The translations under genes were made by a program, and so were the position numbers. Of a DNA stretch of 29,359 nucleotides, positions 17,359 to 25,016 are shown one piece after another (position 1 is the first letter of the stretch; each line of letters opens with the position of its first letter). The stretch comes from a virus, in IMG/VR virus record IMGVR_UViG_3300010885_018905, positions 1 through 29,359 of that record. One strand, 5' to 3'. The notes under the pieces are model-generated. The model searched no databases, was not told the origin of the DNA, and saw only the letters and a list, made by a program, of their open reading frames with translations.

Positions 17359-18511
17359 TGGACAGACTGTAAAAGCAAAAGTCAAAATCAAACATAATCC
17401 GTTATTTGGCGACGAGAAATATACCGGTACCGAACCAGTGTGGGATACGGAACGTGCAAAGGTAATGACAGATGAACAGTTTGATCACTTCCTGCGTAAA
17501 AGTTTTTTCTATTATAACTATTTCTATAATCAAAAAGATTGTAAAAAGTATATTATCGAATGGATGAAGAATCCAGAATATAAGTTTACTAAAGAAGATA
17601 TCAAATCATTTATCCGTAGTGGCGATAAAACGATCAATCAAACTGCTTGTAGTCTAGTAATGGCGCATCGTCAAGGTATGCCATTCCGCGGTAGACACCT
17701 TGACTACATTATTAATGCTATCCGCAGTTCAATTAATGCCGCAGAACCCGAAGTAACGGAAACTGCAAAAGTCGAGGCATATAAACCCACTATCCAAGAT
17801 CGTCTTAACGAAAAAACAAGCGAACTTATCGGAGAGCTCGAAGGACAATATGATGAGTTAGCCACCAATCCGAAGTTTACTTTTAATGTATATGATTTCC
17901 TTTTGGCAAATAACGTGCCGCAAAGCCAGCTTAACAAATACGAGGAAGTGTTCCAATCTAGGTTTGATGAGCTTAAAATGGCATTTGAAAAGAAAGACGA
18001 ACAATTAGTCGAAGGATATAGCCATCTGAAAACATCGGACTTTAAACGATATTTTACATTCCTTGATAAATTGTTAAGCGACATTGCACAGTATCGTGGG
18101 ACTAAAAAAGCCACTAAAAAAGTACGTGTTAAACGTGCAGTCAGTAAAGAAAAAGTAGTGTCTAAACTCAAATACGCCAAGGAAGATAAAGGGCTGAAGC
18201 TTGTAAGTGTGAATCCCGCAGACATCGTTGGCGCACAAGAGCTATGGGTTTATAACACAAAAACACGTAAGCTAGGCAAGTATGTTCCTGAGGATCAGTT
18301 CCAGACTCTGAGTGTCAAGGGCACTAGCATCATTAACTTCAGTGATATTAAATCTGTTAGTAAAACATTGCGAAAGCCCGAAGAGAAACTACGTGATTTT
18401 GCCAAAGCTAGCAAGGTCGAGCTCCGTAAGTTCATGGAGAATATAAAAGCAACAGAAACTAGACTTAACGGACGTATCGGCCCCGACGTGATACTGCTTA
18501 AAACGGCATAG
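17348..18511 (+). CDS. Conserved T4-like aquatic phage protein of unknown function (387 aa)
   Basis: ATG 17348 has TAAGGA at 17336-17341 as Shine-Dalgarno and lies within the exonuclease 3' end. The N-terminal half contains EQFDHFLRKSFFYYNYFYNQ. The middle has PTIQDRLNEKTSELIGELEG. A lysine-rich basic stretch (RGTKKATKKVRVKRAVSKEK, ~residues 245-264) precedes a C-terminal beta/alpha part (AQELWVYNTKTRKLGKYV, then RLNGRIGPDVILL). I recall similar proteins in marine T4-like genomes but know no function. The basic linker could bind nucleic acid; this is a guess. It is soluble, with no signal peptide. It is probably transcribed with the exonuclease from the sigma70 promoter at 16822-16850. Confidence 0.75.
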   Translation: MKINGQTVKAKVKIKHNPLFGDEKYTGTEPVWDTERAKVMTDEQFDHFLRKSFFYYNYFYNQKDCKKYIIEWMKNPEYKFTKEDIKSFIRSGDKTINQTACSLVMAHRQGMPFRGRHLDYIINAIRSSINAAEPEVTETAKVEAYKPTIQDRLNEKTSELIGELEGQYDELATNPKFTFNVYDFLLANNVPQSQLNKYEEVFQSRFDELKMAFEKKDEQLVEGYSHLKTSDFKRYFTFLDKLLSDIAQYRGTKKATKKVRVKRAVSKEKVVSKLKYAKEDKGLKLVSVNPADIVGAQELWVYNTKTRKLGKYVPEDQFQTLSVKGTSIINFSDIKSVSKTLRKPEEKLRDFAKASKVELRKFMENIKATETRLNGRIGPDVILLKTA

Positions 18512-18517
18512 TGTTCT

Positions 18518-18544
18518 TGTGTACGGTTATAAATACTGTACACA
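18518..18544 (+). promoter_or_regulatory. Inverted repeat (TGTGTAC/GTACACA) enclosing the gp13 late promoter
   Basis: Perfect 7-bp arms at 18518-18524 and 18538-18544 flank 13 bases that contain the late box TATAAATA at 18528-18535. Predicted late start is 18541, so late RNA lacks the left arm. In RNA reading through from the upstream early genes the two arms can pair. The right arm touches the AGGA Shine-Dalgarno (18544-18547) of gp13. Confidence 0.65.
18528..18535 (+). promoter_or_regulatory. T4-type late promoter, perfect TATAAATA, for gp13
   Basis: Exact late core 20 bases upstream of ATG 18555, with a predicted short leader carrying AGGA at 18544-18547. Confidence 0.75.
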
Positions 18545-18554
18545 GGAATAACTA

Positions 18555-19469
18555 ATGTCAACTCCATACCCAAATACACCTACTGCCGAATCGGGCATTG
18601 ATGCTAATAATAATATAACCGGAAAGAGTCTTTATAATTCCGCAACTGGAAGCCAGGCCGGTAACCGTATAGCGTTTGATGGATCGGTGCTTGACAGTAG
18701 CGATAAACAACGTGCAGAAATCACGGACTACGTGCGTATGCGACTTGGCGACGGGATCGTTGATGTTGAACTAGACAAAGAGCATTACGAAATGGCCATT
18801 AAGCAGGCCCTAGTTAAGTATAGACAAAAAGCGCAAAATGCAGTCGAAGAAAGTTATGCATTTTTGCAGTTAAGGCCAGAGACTCAAGAGTATATCCTTC
18901 CCAGGGAAATACAAACAGTACGTGCGGTATTTCGCCGTGGTATTGGAAGTGTGGCAGGAACTACAGCAAGCCAGTTTGAGCCGTTTGCCAGTGGGTATCT
19001 AAATACATACATGTTGCAAGCCGGTCGTGTTGGCGGCCTAGTTAATTACGAATTGTTCAGTCAGTATCAAGAGTTGGTTATGACCATGTTTGGTGGCTAC
19101 ATAAATTTTACGTTCAATCCTGTGACCCGGAAATTTACTATCGTCCGTAAAATACCTTGGCAAGGAGCCAATCCTCCGGCCGAACAGCAAGAAACTGTAT
19201 TGCTTTGGATATATAACACTAAACCTGATCAGATGCTATTCAATGATACGTATGCATTTCCGTGGTTGCAAGAATATGCTTATAGTTTCGCCAAGCGAAT
19301 CATTGGTGAAGCACGTAGTAAGTTTAGCAGTATTGCTGGCCCGTCGGGTGGTGGCCAGTTAAACGGTGATGCACTCAAGCAAGAAGCTGTAGCTGAGATG
19401 GAAAAGCTGGAAGAAGATCTAAAGAACTACGTCGATGGTAGCCAGCCACTGACATGGGTAACGGGATAA
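18555..19469 (+). CDS. 13: Neck protein gp13-like (head-tail connector)
   Basis: 304 aa, close to T4 gp13 (309 aa). After a disordered N-terminus (~55 residues), the segment RAEITDYVRMRLGDGIVDVE...YEMAIKQALVKYRQKA matches the N-terminal helical domain of gp13-type neck proteins. Later parts include YILPREIQTVRAVFRRG and FPWLQEYAYSFAKRIIGEAR. In T4, gp13 forms the ring between portal and gp14. Here it lies on the plus strand, whereas gp14 and gp15 are on the minus strand about 2 kb away. The ending EMEKLEEDLKNYVDG looks helical. Confidence 0.78.
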   Translation: MSTPYPNTPTAESGIDANNNITGKSLYNSATGSQAGNRIAFDGSVLDSSDKQRAEITDYVRMRLGDGIVDVELDKEHYEMAIKQALVKYRQKAQNAVEESYAFLQLRPETQEYILPREIQTVRAVFRRGIGSVAGTTASQFEPFASGYLNTYMLQAGRVGGLVNYELFSQYQELVMTMFGGYINFTFNPVTRKFTIVRKIPWQGANPPAEQQETVLLWIYNTKPDQMLFNDTYAFPWLQEYAYSFAKRIIGEARSKFSSIAGPSGGGQLNGDALKQEAVAEMEKLEEDLKNYVDGSQPLTWVTG

Positions 19470-19476
19470 GTATAGC

Positions 19477-19869
19477 ATGAAGATTAAAGATATTATCATT
19501 GAAGCGGCTGGGAAAATCCGTGATGACGCGGCAGCAGCCTCGCATGGAATAACTCGTTTTAGGGACAACGACGGGATAGATCGTGTAAATAATCTTTATC
19601 GTACAATGAATGCAGCCGCGTGCCACGATGGTAAAACACCGGATGCAGTACCAGCAGATAAAATGGATTCAGCCAGCTGGGTTGAAAAATACAATACTGC
19701 CCACCCATACACAGAAGCAGAACATAATATGGTTAAAGGGGCACTTAAAACCATGGGTGCTGTATCCGATGACCCGGTACCATCATTTAGTAAAAGTGCA
19801 GAAACCTCAGAAGTATATAAAGTTAGTCCACATCGCAAAGTAGGACCAATCGCATTAAATAAAAAATAA
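19477..19869 (+). CDS. Small phage protein of unknown function with MKIKDIIIEA start
   Basis: 130 aa, starts 7 bases after the gp13 stop and lacks an obvious Shine-Dalgarno, so it is probably coupled to gp13. The MKIKDIIIEA opening is a short N-terminal tag found on many otherwise unrelated proteins of T4-like aquatic phages. The rest is hydrophilic (DGKTPDAVPADKMDSASWVE) with one likely helix (AEHNMVKGALKTMG). No domain is recognised. A hairpin with a T-run follows about 30 bases downstream. Confidence 0.6.
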   Translation: MKIKDIIIEAAGKIRDDAAAASHGITRFRDNDGIDRVNNLYRTMNAAACHDGKTPDAVPADKMDSASWVEKYNTAHPYTEAEHNMVKGALKTMGAVSDDPVPSFSKSAETSEVYKVSPHRKVGPIALNKK

Positions 19870-19870
19870 T

Positions 19871-19899
19871 TTGACTTTACTGTATTATTATGTAAAAAT
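19871..19899 (+). promoter_or_regulatory. Possible sigma70 promoter for the dNMP kinase (TTGACT, extended -10 TGT-AAAAAT)
   Basis: -35 TTGACT at 19871-19876, 17-bp spacer, -10 AAAAAT at 19894-19899 preceded by TGT. The -10 is poor, but the -35 and extended element are good. The expected start is near 19906, at the end of the left arm of the hairpin that covers the gene's Shine-Dalgarno. A competing -10 (TATTAT at 19883-19888) would start upstream of the hairpin. Confidence 0.45.
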
Positions 19900-19925
19900 A
19901 GCTTCTATATACTAGGAGCTTTTTT
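19900..19925 (+). terminator. Terminator-like hairpin that contains the dNMP kinase ribosome-binding site
   Basis: AGCTTCTA (19900-19907) pairs with TAGGAGCT (19913-19920), one G-U pair included, around a 5-base loop. It is followed by TTTTT and immediately by ATG 19926. The AGGAG of the right arm is the Shine-Dalgarno. The element can therefore end or silence transcripts arriving from gp13 while leaving locally started RNA translatable. Confidence 0.6.
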
Positions 19926-20540
19926 ATGATCATTGGCATCTGCGGTTTCATTAGTAGCGGTAAAGACACTATTGCTGACTATTTGGTTGGATTCCATGGT
20001 TATCGTAGAGATAGCTTTGCTGGTACTCTTAAAGATGCAGTGGCCGCGGTATTTGGATGGGACCGAGAGCTCCTTGAAGGACGCACTCCAGAAGCCCGTG
20101 CGTGGCGCGAGCAAGTTGATCCGTGGTGGGCTAATCGCTTAGATATGCCCACCTTAACACCACGGTGGGTCCTACAATATTGGGGTACCGAGGTATGTCG
20201 TAAAGCATTTCATGATGGTATTTGGATTGCCGCACTGGAGGCACGTCTAAGTCGTCGCAGTGATCATACAGTTATAAGCGATGTTCGATTCCCCAACGAA
20301 ATTACTAGTATCCGTAATGCCGGAGGCAAAATTGTATGGGTCAAACGCGGTATATTACCCACGTGGTATCATACAGCTAAAAATGCTAATTCGGGAGATG
20401 TATCGGCACAAAAAATACTAGAAGAATTGGGTATCCATGTTAGCGAAACAGCTTGGATTGGCACTGAGTTTAATGTTGAAATTGATAACAACGGCACCAT
20501 TGATGACCTATATCGGCAAGTTAAAAATCTGGTAAAATAG
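19926..20540 (+). CDS. 1: Deoxynucleoside monophosphate kinase (T4 gene 1 type)
   Basis: 204 aa. A P-loop, GFISSGKDT, is at residues 7-15 and matches the GxxxxGKDT form of the T4 dNMP kinase family. Family-like features follow: SFAGTLKDAVAAVFGWDRELLEG (a lid/NMP-binding region), REQVDPWWANRLDMP, PRWVLQYWGTEVCRK, and VISDVRFPNEI with the DVRFPNE motif typical of these kinases. It phosphorylates dNMPs to feed phage DNA synthesis. ATG 19926 has AGGAG at 19914-19918. It overlaps the convergent HNH-like gene by 20 bases. Confidence 0.88.
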   Translation: MIIGICGFISSGKDTIADYLVGFHGYRRDSFAGTLKDAVAAVFGWDRELLEGRTPEARAWREQVDPWWANRLDMPTLTPRWVLQYWGTEVCRKAFHDGIWIAALEARLSRRSDHTVISDVRFPNEITSIRNAGGKIVWVKRGILPTWYHTAKNANSGDVSAQKILEELGIHVSETAWIGTEFNVEIDNNGTIDDLYRQVKNLVK

Positions 20541-20916
20541 GCGCAGGCTTCCACGGTAGCTTTAAATCAATTAGTTCAATTTGACAGTTAGCACATACTG
20601 TTTTTAGATTGAAAGAATTTATATTTTTTAAGTTTCCGTCAACATGATATACAAATAATTGCTTCAATGATTTTGCTTTGAAGCTACACAGCTCACATCT
20701 ATCTTTTTTCTTATAACCAGACTTTGCCCAGAGTGGCGGCAATTTTGGTAGCTTCTTTCCTTTGCGTATGCATGCCGCACAACTATTGCGATAGTGATAT
20801 ACATCTTCGTGGATATAGTTAATAGCCACTGGATTGTTGTAGCATAAGGGGCATAGATCTCGTTTTAACATACAGTATTTACACAAACCTTTGCCAAGGC
20901 ACCTACAACTACCCAT
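20521..20916 (-). CDS. HNH-like zinc-binding protein (putative endonuclease)
   Basis: 131 aa with many paired cysteines: CRCLGKGLCKYC near the N-terminus, CPLC, CAAC, CELC, and a C-terminal YHVDGNLKNINSFNLKTVCANC. The last segment fits an HNH/beta-beta-alpha metal nuclease core (H-x-D...N...C-x2-C). It ends LPWKPAPILPDF, an ending I recognise in related T4-like phage proteins. It might be a recombination, packaging or homing-type nuclease; it is free-standing with no intron or flanking duplicated target visible. Shine-Dalgarno AAAGG is at 20929-20925 on the minus strand, inside a perfect inverted repeat shared with gp18. The N-terminal cysteines suggest at least one extra zinc site. Confidence 0.65.
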   Translation of the reverse strand: MGSCRCLGKGLCKYCMLKRDLCPLCYNNPVAINYIHEDVYHYRNSCAACIRKGKKLPKLPPLWAKSGYKKKDRCELCSFKAKSLKQLFVYHVDGNLKNINSFNLKTVCANCQIELIDLKLPWKPAPILPDF

Positions 20917-20924
20917 ATTTTACA

Positions 20925-20961
20925 CCTTTATAATAAATAACTTTAACATGTATTATAAAGG
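20925..20961. promoter_or_regulatory. Perfect 11-bp inverted repeat holding the ribosome-binding sites of both divergent genes and the gp18 late promoter
   Basis: CCTTTATAATA at 20925-20935 is the exact reverse complement of TATTATAAAGG at 20951-20961, with a 15-base loop. The right arm supplies AAAGG for gp18 (plus strand). The left arm, read on the minus strand, supplies AAAGG for the HNH-like gene. The late box AATAAATA (20932-20939) begins in the left arm and runs into the loop. Confidence 0.8.
20932..20939 (+). promoter_or_regulatory. Late promoter AATAAATA for the tail sheath gene
   Basis: 7 of 8 matches to the T4 late core. The predicted start near 20945 lies in the loop of the inverted repeat, so late mRNA has a free AAAGGA (20957-20962) before ATG 20971. 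Confidence 0.65.
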
Positions 20962-20970
20962 AAAAACACC

Positions 20971-23900
20971 ATGGCACTAGTTTCCCCAGGAATTCAAATT
21001 TCCATAAACGATCAGAGTCAATACGTTAATAGTAACACTGGCTCTGTACCACTAGTAGTATTGGCAACAGCACAAGATAAAACGTACAACAATGCGCTAG
21101 CATCGGGTACAACTAAAGCTAATGCCGGTAAGCTACTTTCATTCACTAGCCAACGTGATCTAGTAACTAAAATGGGCGTACCAACGTTCCAACTTAGTTC
21201 GTCCGGGACACCAATTAACGGTAGTGAATTAAATGAATACGGTCTATTAACCGCATATAGCGCATTAGGATTAGGCAATCAGCTATATGCTATCCGTGCC
21301 GATATCGACCTTGATCAATTGGTTGGCACAGCAGTCAGACCATCGGGCAATCCAGCCGATGGCACAGTATGGTTAGATTTAACTAATTCAGAATTTGGGA
21401 TATATGCACTAGATGCGTCGACCGCGACAGGATCGTTTGTTCGTCGCACGCCACTACTTATTACAAATCCATCCAGTGTATATAACAATAATATTGATGC
21501 AGCTGGATCCGCAGTTAGCTTCAACGTATCAACACCGGTATCATCTGTTGGTACTCCGGGACAACACGCATTGGTGTTTACTACAACTAGCGGTACTGTT
21601 CCATATTCGCTACGTTTATTTTATAAAGCAACTTCAGTTGCCGGATCATTGAATAATACCTGGGTACAAGTTGGATCAACTGCATGGCAAAATTCGTTAC
21701 CAGCGGCCCAAGCATCTACATCAAACCCAACATTAACGTTAACTTCTGGCTCAAGCACTGTTAGAATTAATGGTACAACGATAACATTTAGTACAGCAAC
21801 AGTAGCGGCAGTAGTGGCGGCGATCAACACCGCGGCACTTACTGGAATTACAGCATACAATTCCGGCGGACTGCTAACTTTGTTTGCTACTAGTGCCGCC
21901 AAAAGCGATGGTACTAATACCGATGGCGGTTTAGCAATTTCTGAATCAGACACAACTAACACACCTCTTGCTAGAATGGGAATAACTGCTAAAACATACT
22001 GGTGCCCGATATTATTTTACGGCAACTATGCACAGCAGCCAAGTAGTGGATGGTATAGTACAGACACTCAACCACGCCCAACCGGTAGCATCTGGTGGAA
22101 AACAACGTCAACTGGCGTAGGATATTCTCCATCGGTAAAAAAATATAACTCAGCATTGGATAGTTTTATTCCAGTAGCGGCTACAATGTATACTACTATT
22201 CCCGAGGCAATTTATAACATAGATCCGACAGGCGGCGGAGCAAATATTACAGCAGGTACTGTTGCTACATTCACCGGAATTTCTGATGCAACAGGAAATG
22301 CTTTACGTATCGGTCAGTGTAACTTTGATAATACAAGCAACTCGTATGCAACAGCTACATCAGGTGTAGTTTCTAGTGCTTTTGTAATTGGTAATAGCTT
22401 TACGGTGCAATCATCTATTCCTGGATCGGCATCAACTATTAGTAATACCATTACATTAACAGGAACAACAGCAACCTCGTTTGTGTCAGATTTATTATCT
22501 ACAAATATTCCTTACGTTACGGCAGTGGTCAATAGTGATAATAGTATCACTATTAATCACACGTCGGGCGGCTTTATATCGATAACAAATACAAGCGGAA
22601 CACCGCTTACAACGGCTAAGTTCATAGCGGGGCAAGGTAGTGGATTTACTGTCACAACAGCGGGCGTAGTTTTTATCACAAACTTTGATTATATAACAGC
22701 TGATATTGAGTATTCACTTTCCGCTCCTTATAGCGCACCGGCTACTGGTACTTTATGGTACAATAGCAGTGCAACCACTGTAGACATCATGATTAATAAC
22801 AGTGGCTGGAAGGGTTATAAAAATGGTGTAACTTCGGATGCACGTGGATACGACCTAACAGCAACCGACCCAGCTGGTGTTATTATTAGCGCAACACAGC
22901 CAGTTAGCCAAACAGATGGTACTGCCATAGTAGCCGGCGACTTGTGGTTAGATAGCGGTGACTTAGTAAATTACCCAAGTCTATATAGATATACTGGTAC
23001 AACCTGGGTAGTAATTGATAATTCCGACCATATCACCTCAAATGGTATTATATTCGCTGATGCACGTTGGGATTCAACTGGCACTAGCGATGTTATTAGC
23101 GATGATCTACCGCTAGTCACAACATTGTTGGCAAGTAATTTTATTGACCAAGATGCTCCGGACTATCGTTTATATCCACGCGGTACATTACTGTTTAATA
23201 CACGTCGTAGCGGTTTCTCAGTTAAGCAATACGTAGCTGAATATTTTACTGATTCGGCATTTCCATCTTTACCAACAGTACCTGGTGCAGCAAGTAACTT
23301 GCCAACATACACAGGTACATGGGTAACAGTTAGTGGAAATAATGCACAGGGTGTAATGAATGCCGGAGCAGCGGCACAACGTCAACTAGTAGTTGCCGCT
23401 ATGCAAAGTGCGATTGATAGTAATATTGATTCACGTGAAGACAATTATAGATTTAATTTATTAGTTGCCCCAGGATACCCAGAGTTGATTGATAATTTAG
23501 TTACATTGAATAACGATCGCACAAACACTGGATTTGTTATTGGCGATACGCCAATGACGCTAGAACCAACATCATCAGCGTTAACAGCTTGGAGCACAAA
23601 TGCTAACGGCGACGGTTTAGCAACTGCTAGCCCGTATCTTGCTGTTTATTATCCAGCTGGTATGGCAAATGATCTGTCAGGCAATAGCGTAGTGGTTCCG
23701 TCTAGCCACGCTGCACTCAGAACATATCTGTACAATGACAATGTTGGTTATCAGTGGTTTGCTCCTGCGGGAACACATCGCGGATTGGTTGATAATGTGT
23801 CAGACATTGGGTACATTAATGCAACAACTGGCTCGTTTATACATAACGGAATCAACCAAGGCACACGTGACTTATTGTATTCAACAAATATTAATCCAAT

Positions 23901-24303
23901 CTGCCAGCTTCCTGGTACTGGGTTGGTAGTTTGGGGACAAAATACACGTTCCGGAGATTCTACATCAAGAAACAGAGTTAACGTTGTTCGTTTAGAAAAT
24001 TACCTAAGAACAATCTTCAAATCTGTGTCCAATGGATTCTTATTTGAACCAAACGATCAAATAACAAGAAAAACGTTGGCACGTCAACTAGAAAGCGCAT
24101 TACATGATGTACTGGCTAAACGCGGTATATATGATTTCTTGGTGATTTGCGATACAAATAATAACCCTGCAAGCGTTATAGCAAATAACCAGCTTTATGT
24201 AGACGTAGCGATTGAACCAATGAAAGATGTTGAATTTATCTACATCCCAATTGCATTGTATAATCCCGGTACGGTTGCTAACCTGGGTATGGCTTCGACA
24301 TAA
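20971..24303 (+). CDS. 18: Tail sheath protein gp18, enlarged
   Basis: 1110 aa, against 659 in T4. The N-terminus (MALVSPGIQISINDQSQYVN, then NEYGLLTAYSALGLGNQLYA) and the C-terminus (DLLYSTNINPICQLPGTGLV, VVRLENYLRTIFKSVSNGFL, LESALHDVLAKRGIYDFLV, VDVAIEPMKDVEFIYIPI) are those of the contractile sheath family. The extra length lies mainly between residues ~120 and ~690. It includes three related Trp-containing beta segments: TGSIWWKTTSTG (~371), TGTLWYNSSATTVDIM (~588) and AGDLWLDSGDLVNYPSLYRY (~655). These would probably sit on the outer face of the tail. The sheath polymer contracts to drive the tube through the host envelope. Confidence 0.93.
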   Translation: MALVSPGIQISINDQSQYVNSNTGSVPLVVLATAQDKTYNNALASGTTKANAGKLLSFTSQRDLVTKMGVPTFQLSSSGTPINGSELNEYGLLTAYSALGLGNQLYAIRADIDLDQLVGTAVRPSGNPADGTVWLDLTNSEFGIYALDASTATGSFVRRTPLLITNPSSVYNNNIDAAGSAVSFNVSTPVSSVGTPGQHALVFTTTSGTVPYSLRLFYKATSVAGSLNNTWVQVGSTAWQNSLPAAQASTSNPTLTLTSGSSTVRINGTTITFSTATVAAVVAAINTAALTGITAYNSGGLLTLFATSAAKSDGTNTDGGLAISESDTTNTPLARMGITAKTYWCPILFYGNYAQQPSSGWYSTDTQPRPTGSIWWKTTSTGVGYSPSVKKYNSALDSFIPVAATMYTTIPEAIYNIDPTGGGANITAGTVATFTGISDATGNALRIGQCNFDNTSNSYATATSGVVSSAFVIGNSFTVQSSIPGSASTISNTITLTGTTATSFVSDLLSTNIPYVTAVVNSDNSITINHTSGGFISITNTSGTPLTTAKFIAGQGSGFTVTTAGVVFITNFDYITADIEYSLSAPYSAPATGTLWYNSSATTVDIMINNSGWKGYKNGVTSDARGYDLTATDPAGVIISATQPVSQTDGTAIVAGDLWLDSGDLVNYPSLYRYTGTTWVVIDNSDHITSNGIIFADARWDSTGTSDVISDDLPLVTTLLASNFIDQDAPDYRLYPRGTLLFNTRRSGFSVKQYVAEYFTDSAFPSLPTVPGAASNLPTYTGTWVTVSGNNAQGVMNAGAAAQRQLVVAAMQSAIDSNIDSREDNYRFNLLVAPGYPELIDNLVTLNNDRTNTGFVIGDTPMTLEPTSSALTAWSTNANGDGLATASPYLAVYYPAGMANDLSGNSVVVPSSHAALRTYLYNDNVGYQWFAPAGTHRGLVDNVSDIGYINATTGSFIHNGINQGTRDLLYSTNINPICQLPGTGLVVWGQNTRSGDSTSRNRVNVVRLENYLRTIFKSVSNGFLFEPNDQITRKTLARQLESALHDVLAKRGIYDFLVICDTNNNPASVIANNQLYVDVAIEPMKDVEFIYIPIALYNPGTVANLGMAST

Positions 24304-24310
24304 GATAGTA

Positions 24311-24318
24311 GATAAATA
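24311..24318 (+). promoter_or_regulatory. Late promoter GATAAATA for the tail tube gene
   Basis: 7 of 8 matches to the late core, 8 bases after the gp18 stop. The AGGAG Shine-Dalgarno at 24327-24331 and ATG 24338 follow. No inverted repeat covers this start. Confidence 0.65.
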
Positions 24319-24337
24319 ATAGTAATAGGAGAATAAC

Positions 24338-24949
24338 ATGCCCGTAGCATCATTAAGTAATTTCACAGTACCAGTAAACAACGCCCCCGGCTCGCAGGGG
24401 TTGTTAATGCCAAAATTAAAATATCGCTTTCGTGCGTCATTTTTCAACTTTGGTGTGGATAAAACAACCCAAGAATTGACCAAGCAAATAGTGGATATCA
24501 AACGTCCCAACGTAAACTTCAATCCAATTACCATTGAAGTTTATAACAGCAAGGTATTCTTACAAGGTAAACCAGAGTGGCAAGAAACCACAGTTAACTT
24601 CCGTGATGATGCAACTGGAGCAGTGAGTAAACTAGTTGGACAACAAATACAGAAGCAGTTTGACTTCCATGAGCAATCAAGCGCACGTTCCGGTATTGAT
24701 TACAAGTTCCAACTTGTATATGACATACTTGATGGTGGTAACGGTAACACAACACCCAGCGTACTTGAATCGTGGGAATTAGATGGTTGCTTCCTGAGCT
24801 CGGTTGATTATGGCGACATGGCATACAACAGCAGCGACCCTGTGCAAATCGCATGTAACATCAAGTTTGATAATGCTATCCAGACAGTGGGCGGCGGAGT
24901 TGGTACAAGCGTGATCACATTGACCCCGGGCGATACAGTCCACGGTTAA
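24338..24949 (+). CDS. 19: Tail tube protein gp19
   Basis: 203 aa (T4 gp19 is 163 aa). The KLKYRFRASFFNFG opening, KQIVDIKRPNVNFNPITIEVYNSKVFL, PEWQETTVNFRDDATG and SWELDGCFLSSVDYGDMAYNSSDPVQIACNI segments are typical of T4-type tube subunits, which stack as hexamers inside the sheath. It directly follows gp18, as in T4, with its own late promoter and strong Shine-Dalgarno. A terminator follows. Confidence 0.9.
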   Translation: MPVASLSNFTVPVNNAPGSQGLLMPKLKYRFRASFFNFGVDKTTQELTKQIVDIKRPNVNFNPITIEVYNSKVFLQGKPEWQETTVNFRDDATGAVSKLVGQQIQKQFDFHEQSSARSGIDYKFQLVYDILDGGNGNTTPSVLESWELDGCFLSSVDYGDMAYNSSDPVQIACNIKFDNAIQTVGGGVGTSVITLTPGDTVHG

Positions 24950-24968
24950 TAGATTAAGTTTTATAATT

Positions 24969-24998
24969 AAAAGCCCGGCTTAACCCCCGGGTTTTTTT
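24969..24998 (+). terminator. Rho-independent terminator after the tail tube gene
   Basis: CCCGG (24974-24978) pairs with CCGGG (24987-24991) around an 8-base loop, extended by A-T pairs, followed by seven T residues. It insulates the gp18-gp19 unit from the next promoter. Confidence 0.85.
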
Positions 24999-25003
24999 AA
25001 TGG

Positions 25004-25011
25004 CATAAATA
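25004..25011 (+). promoter_or_regulatory. Late promoter CATAAATA abutting a start codon
   Basis: 7 of 8 matches to the late core. The ATG at 25017 starts after a 5-base gap, the usual distance from the late box to the transcription start, so the mRNA should begin at the A of ATG. Confidence 0.65.
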
Positions 25012-25016
25012 TTAGC

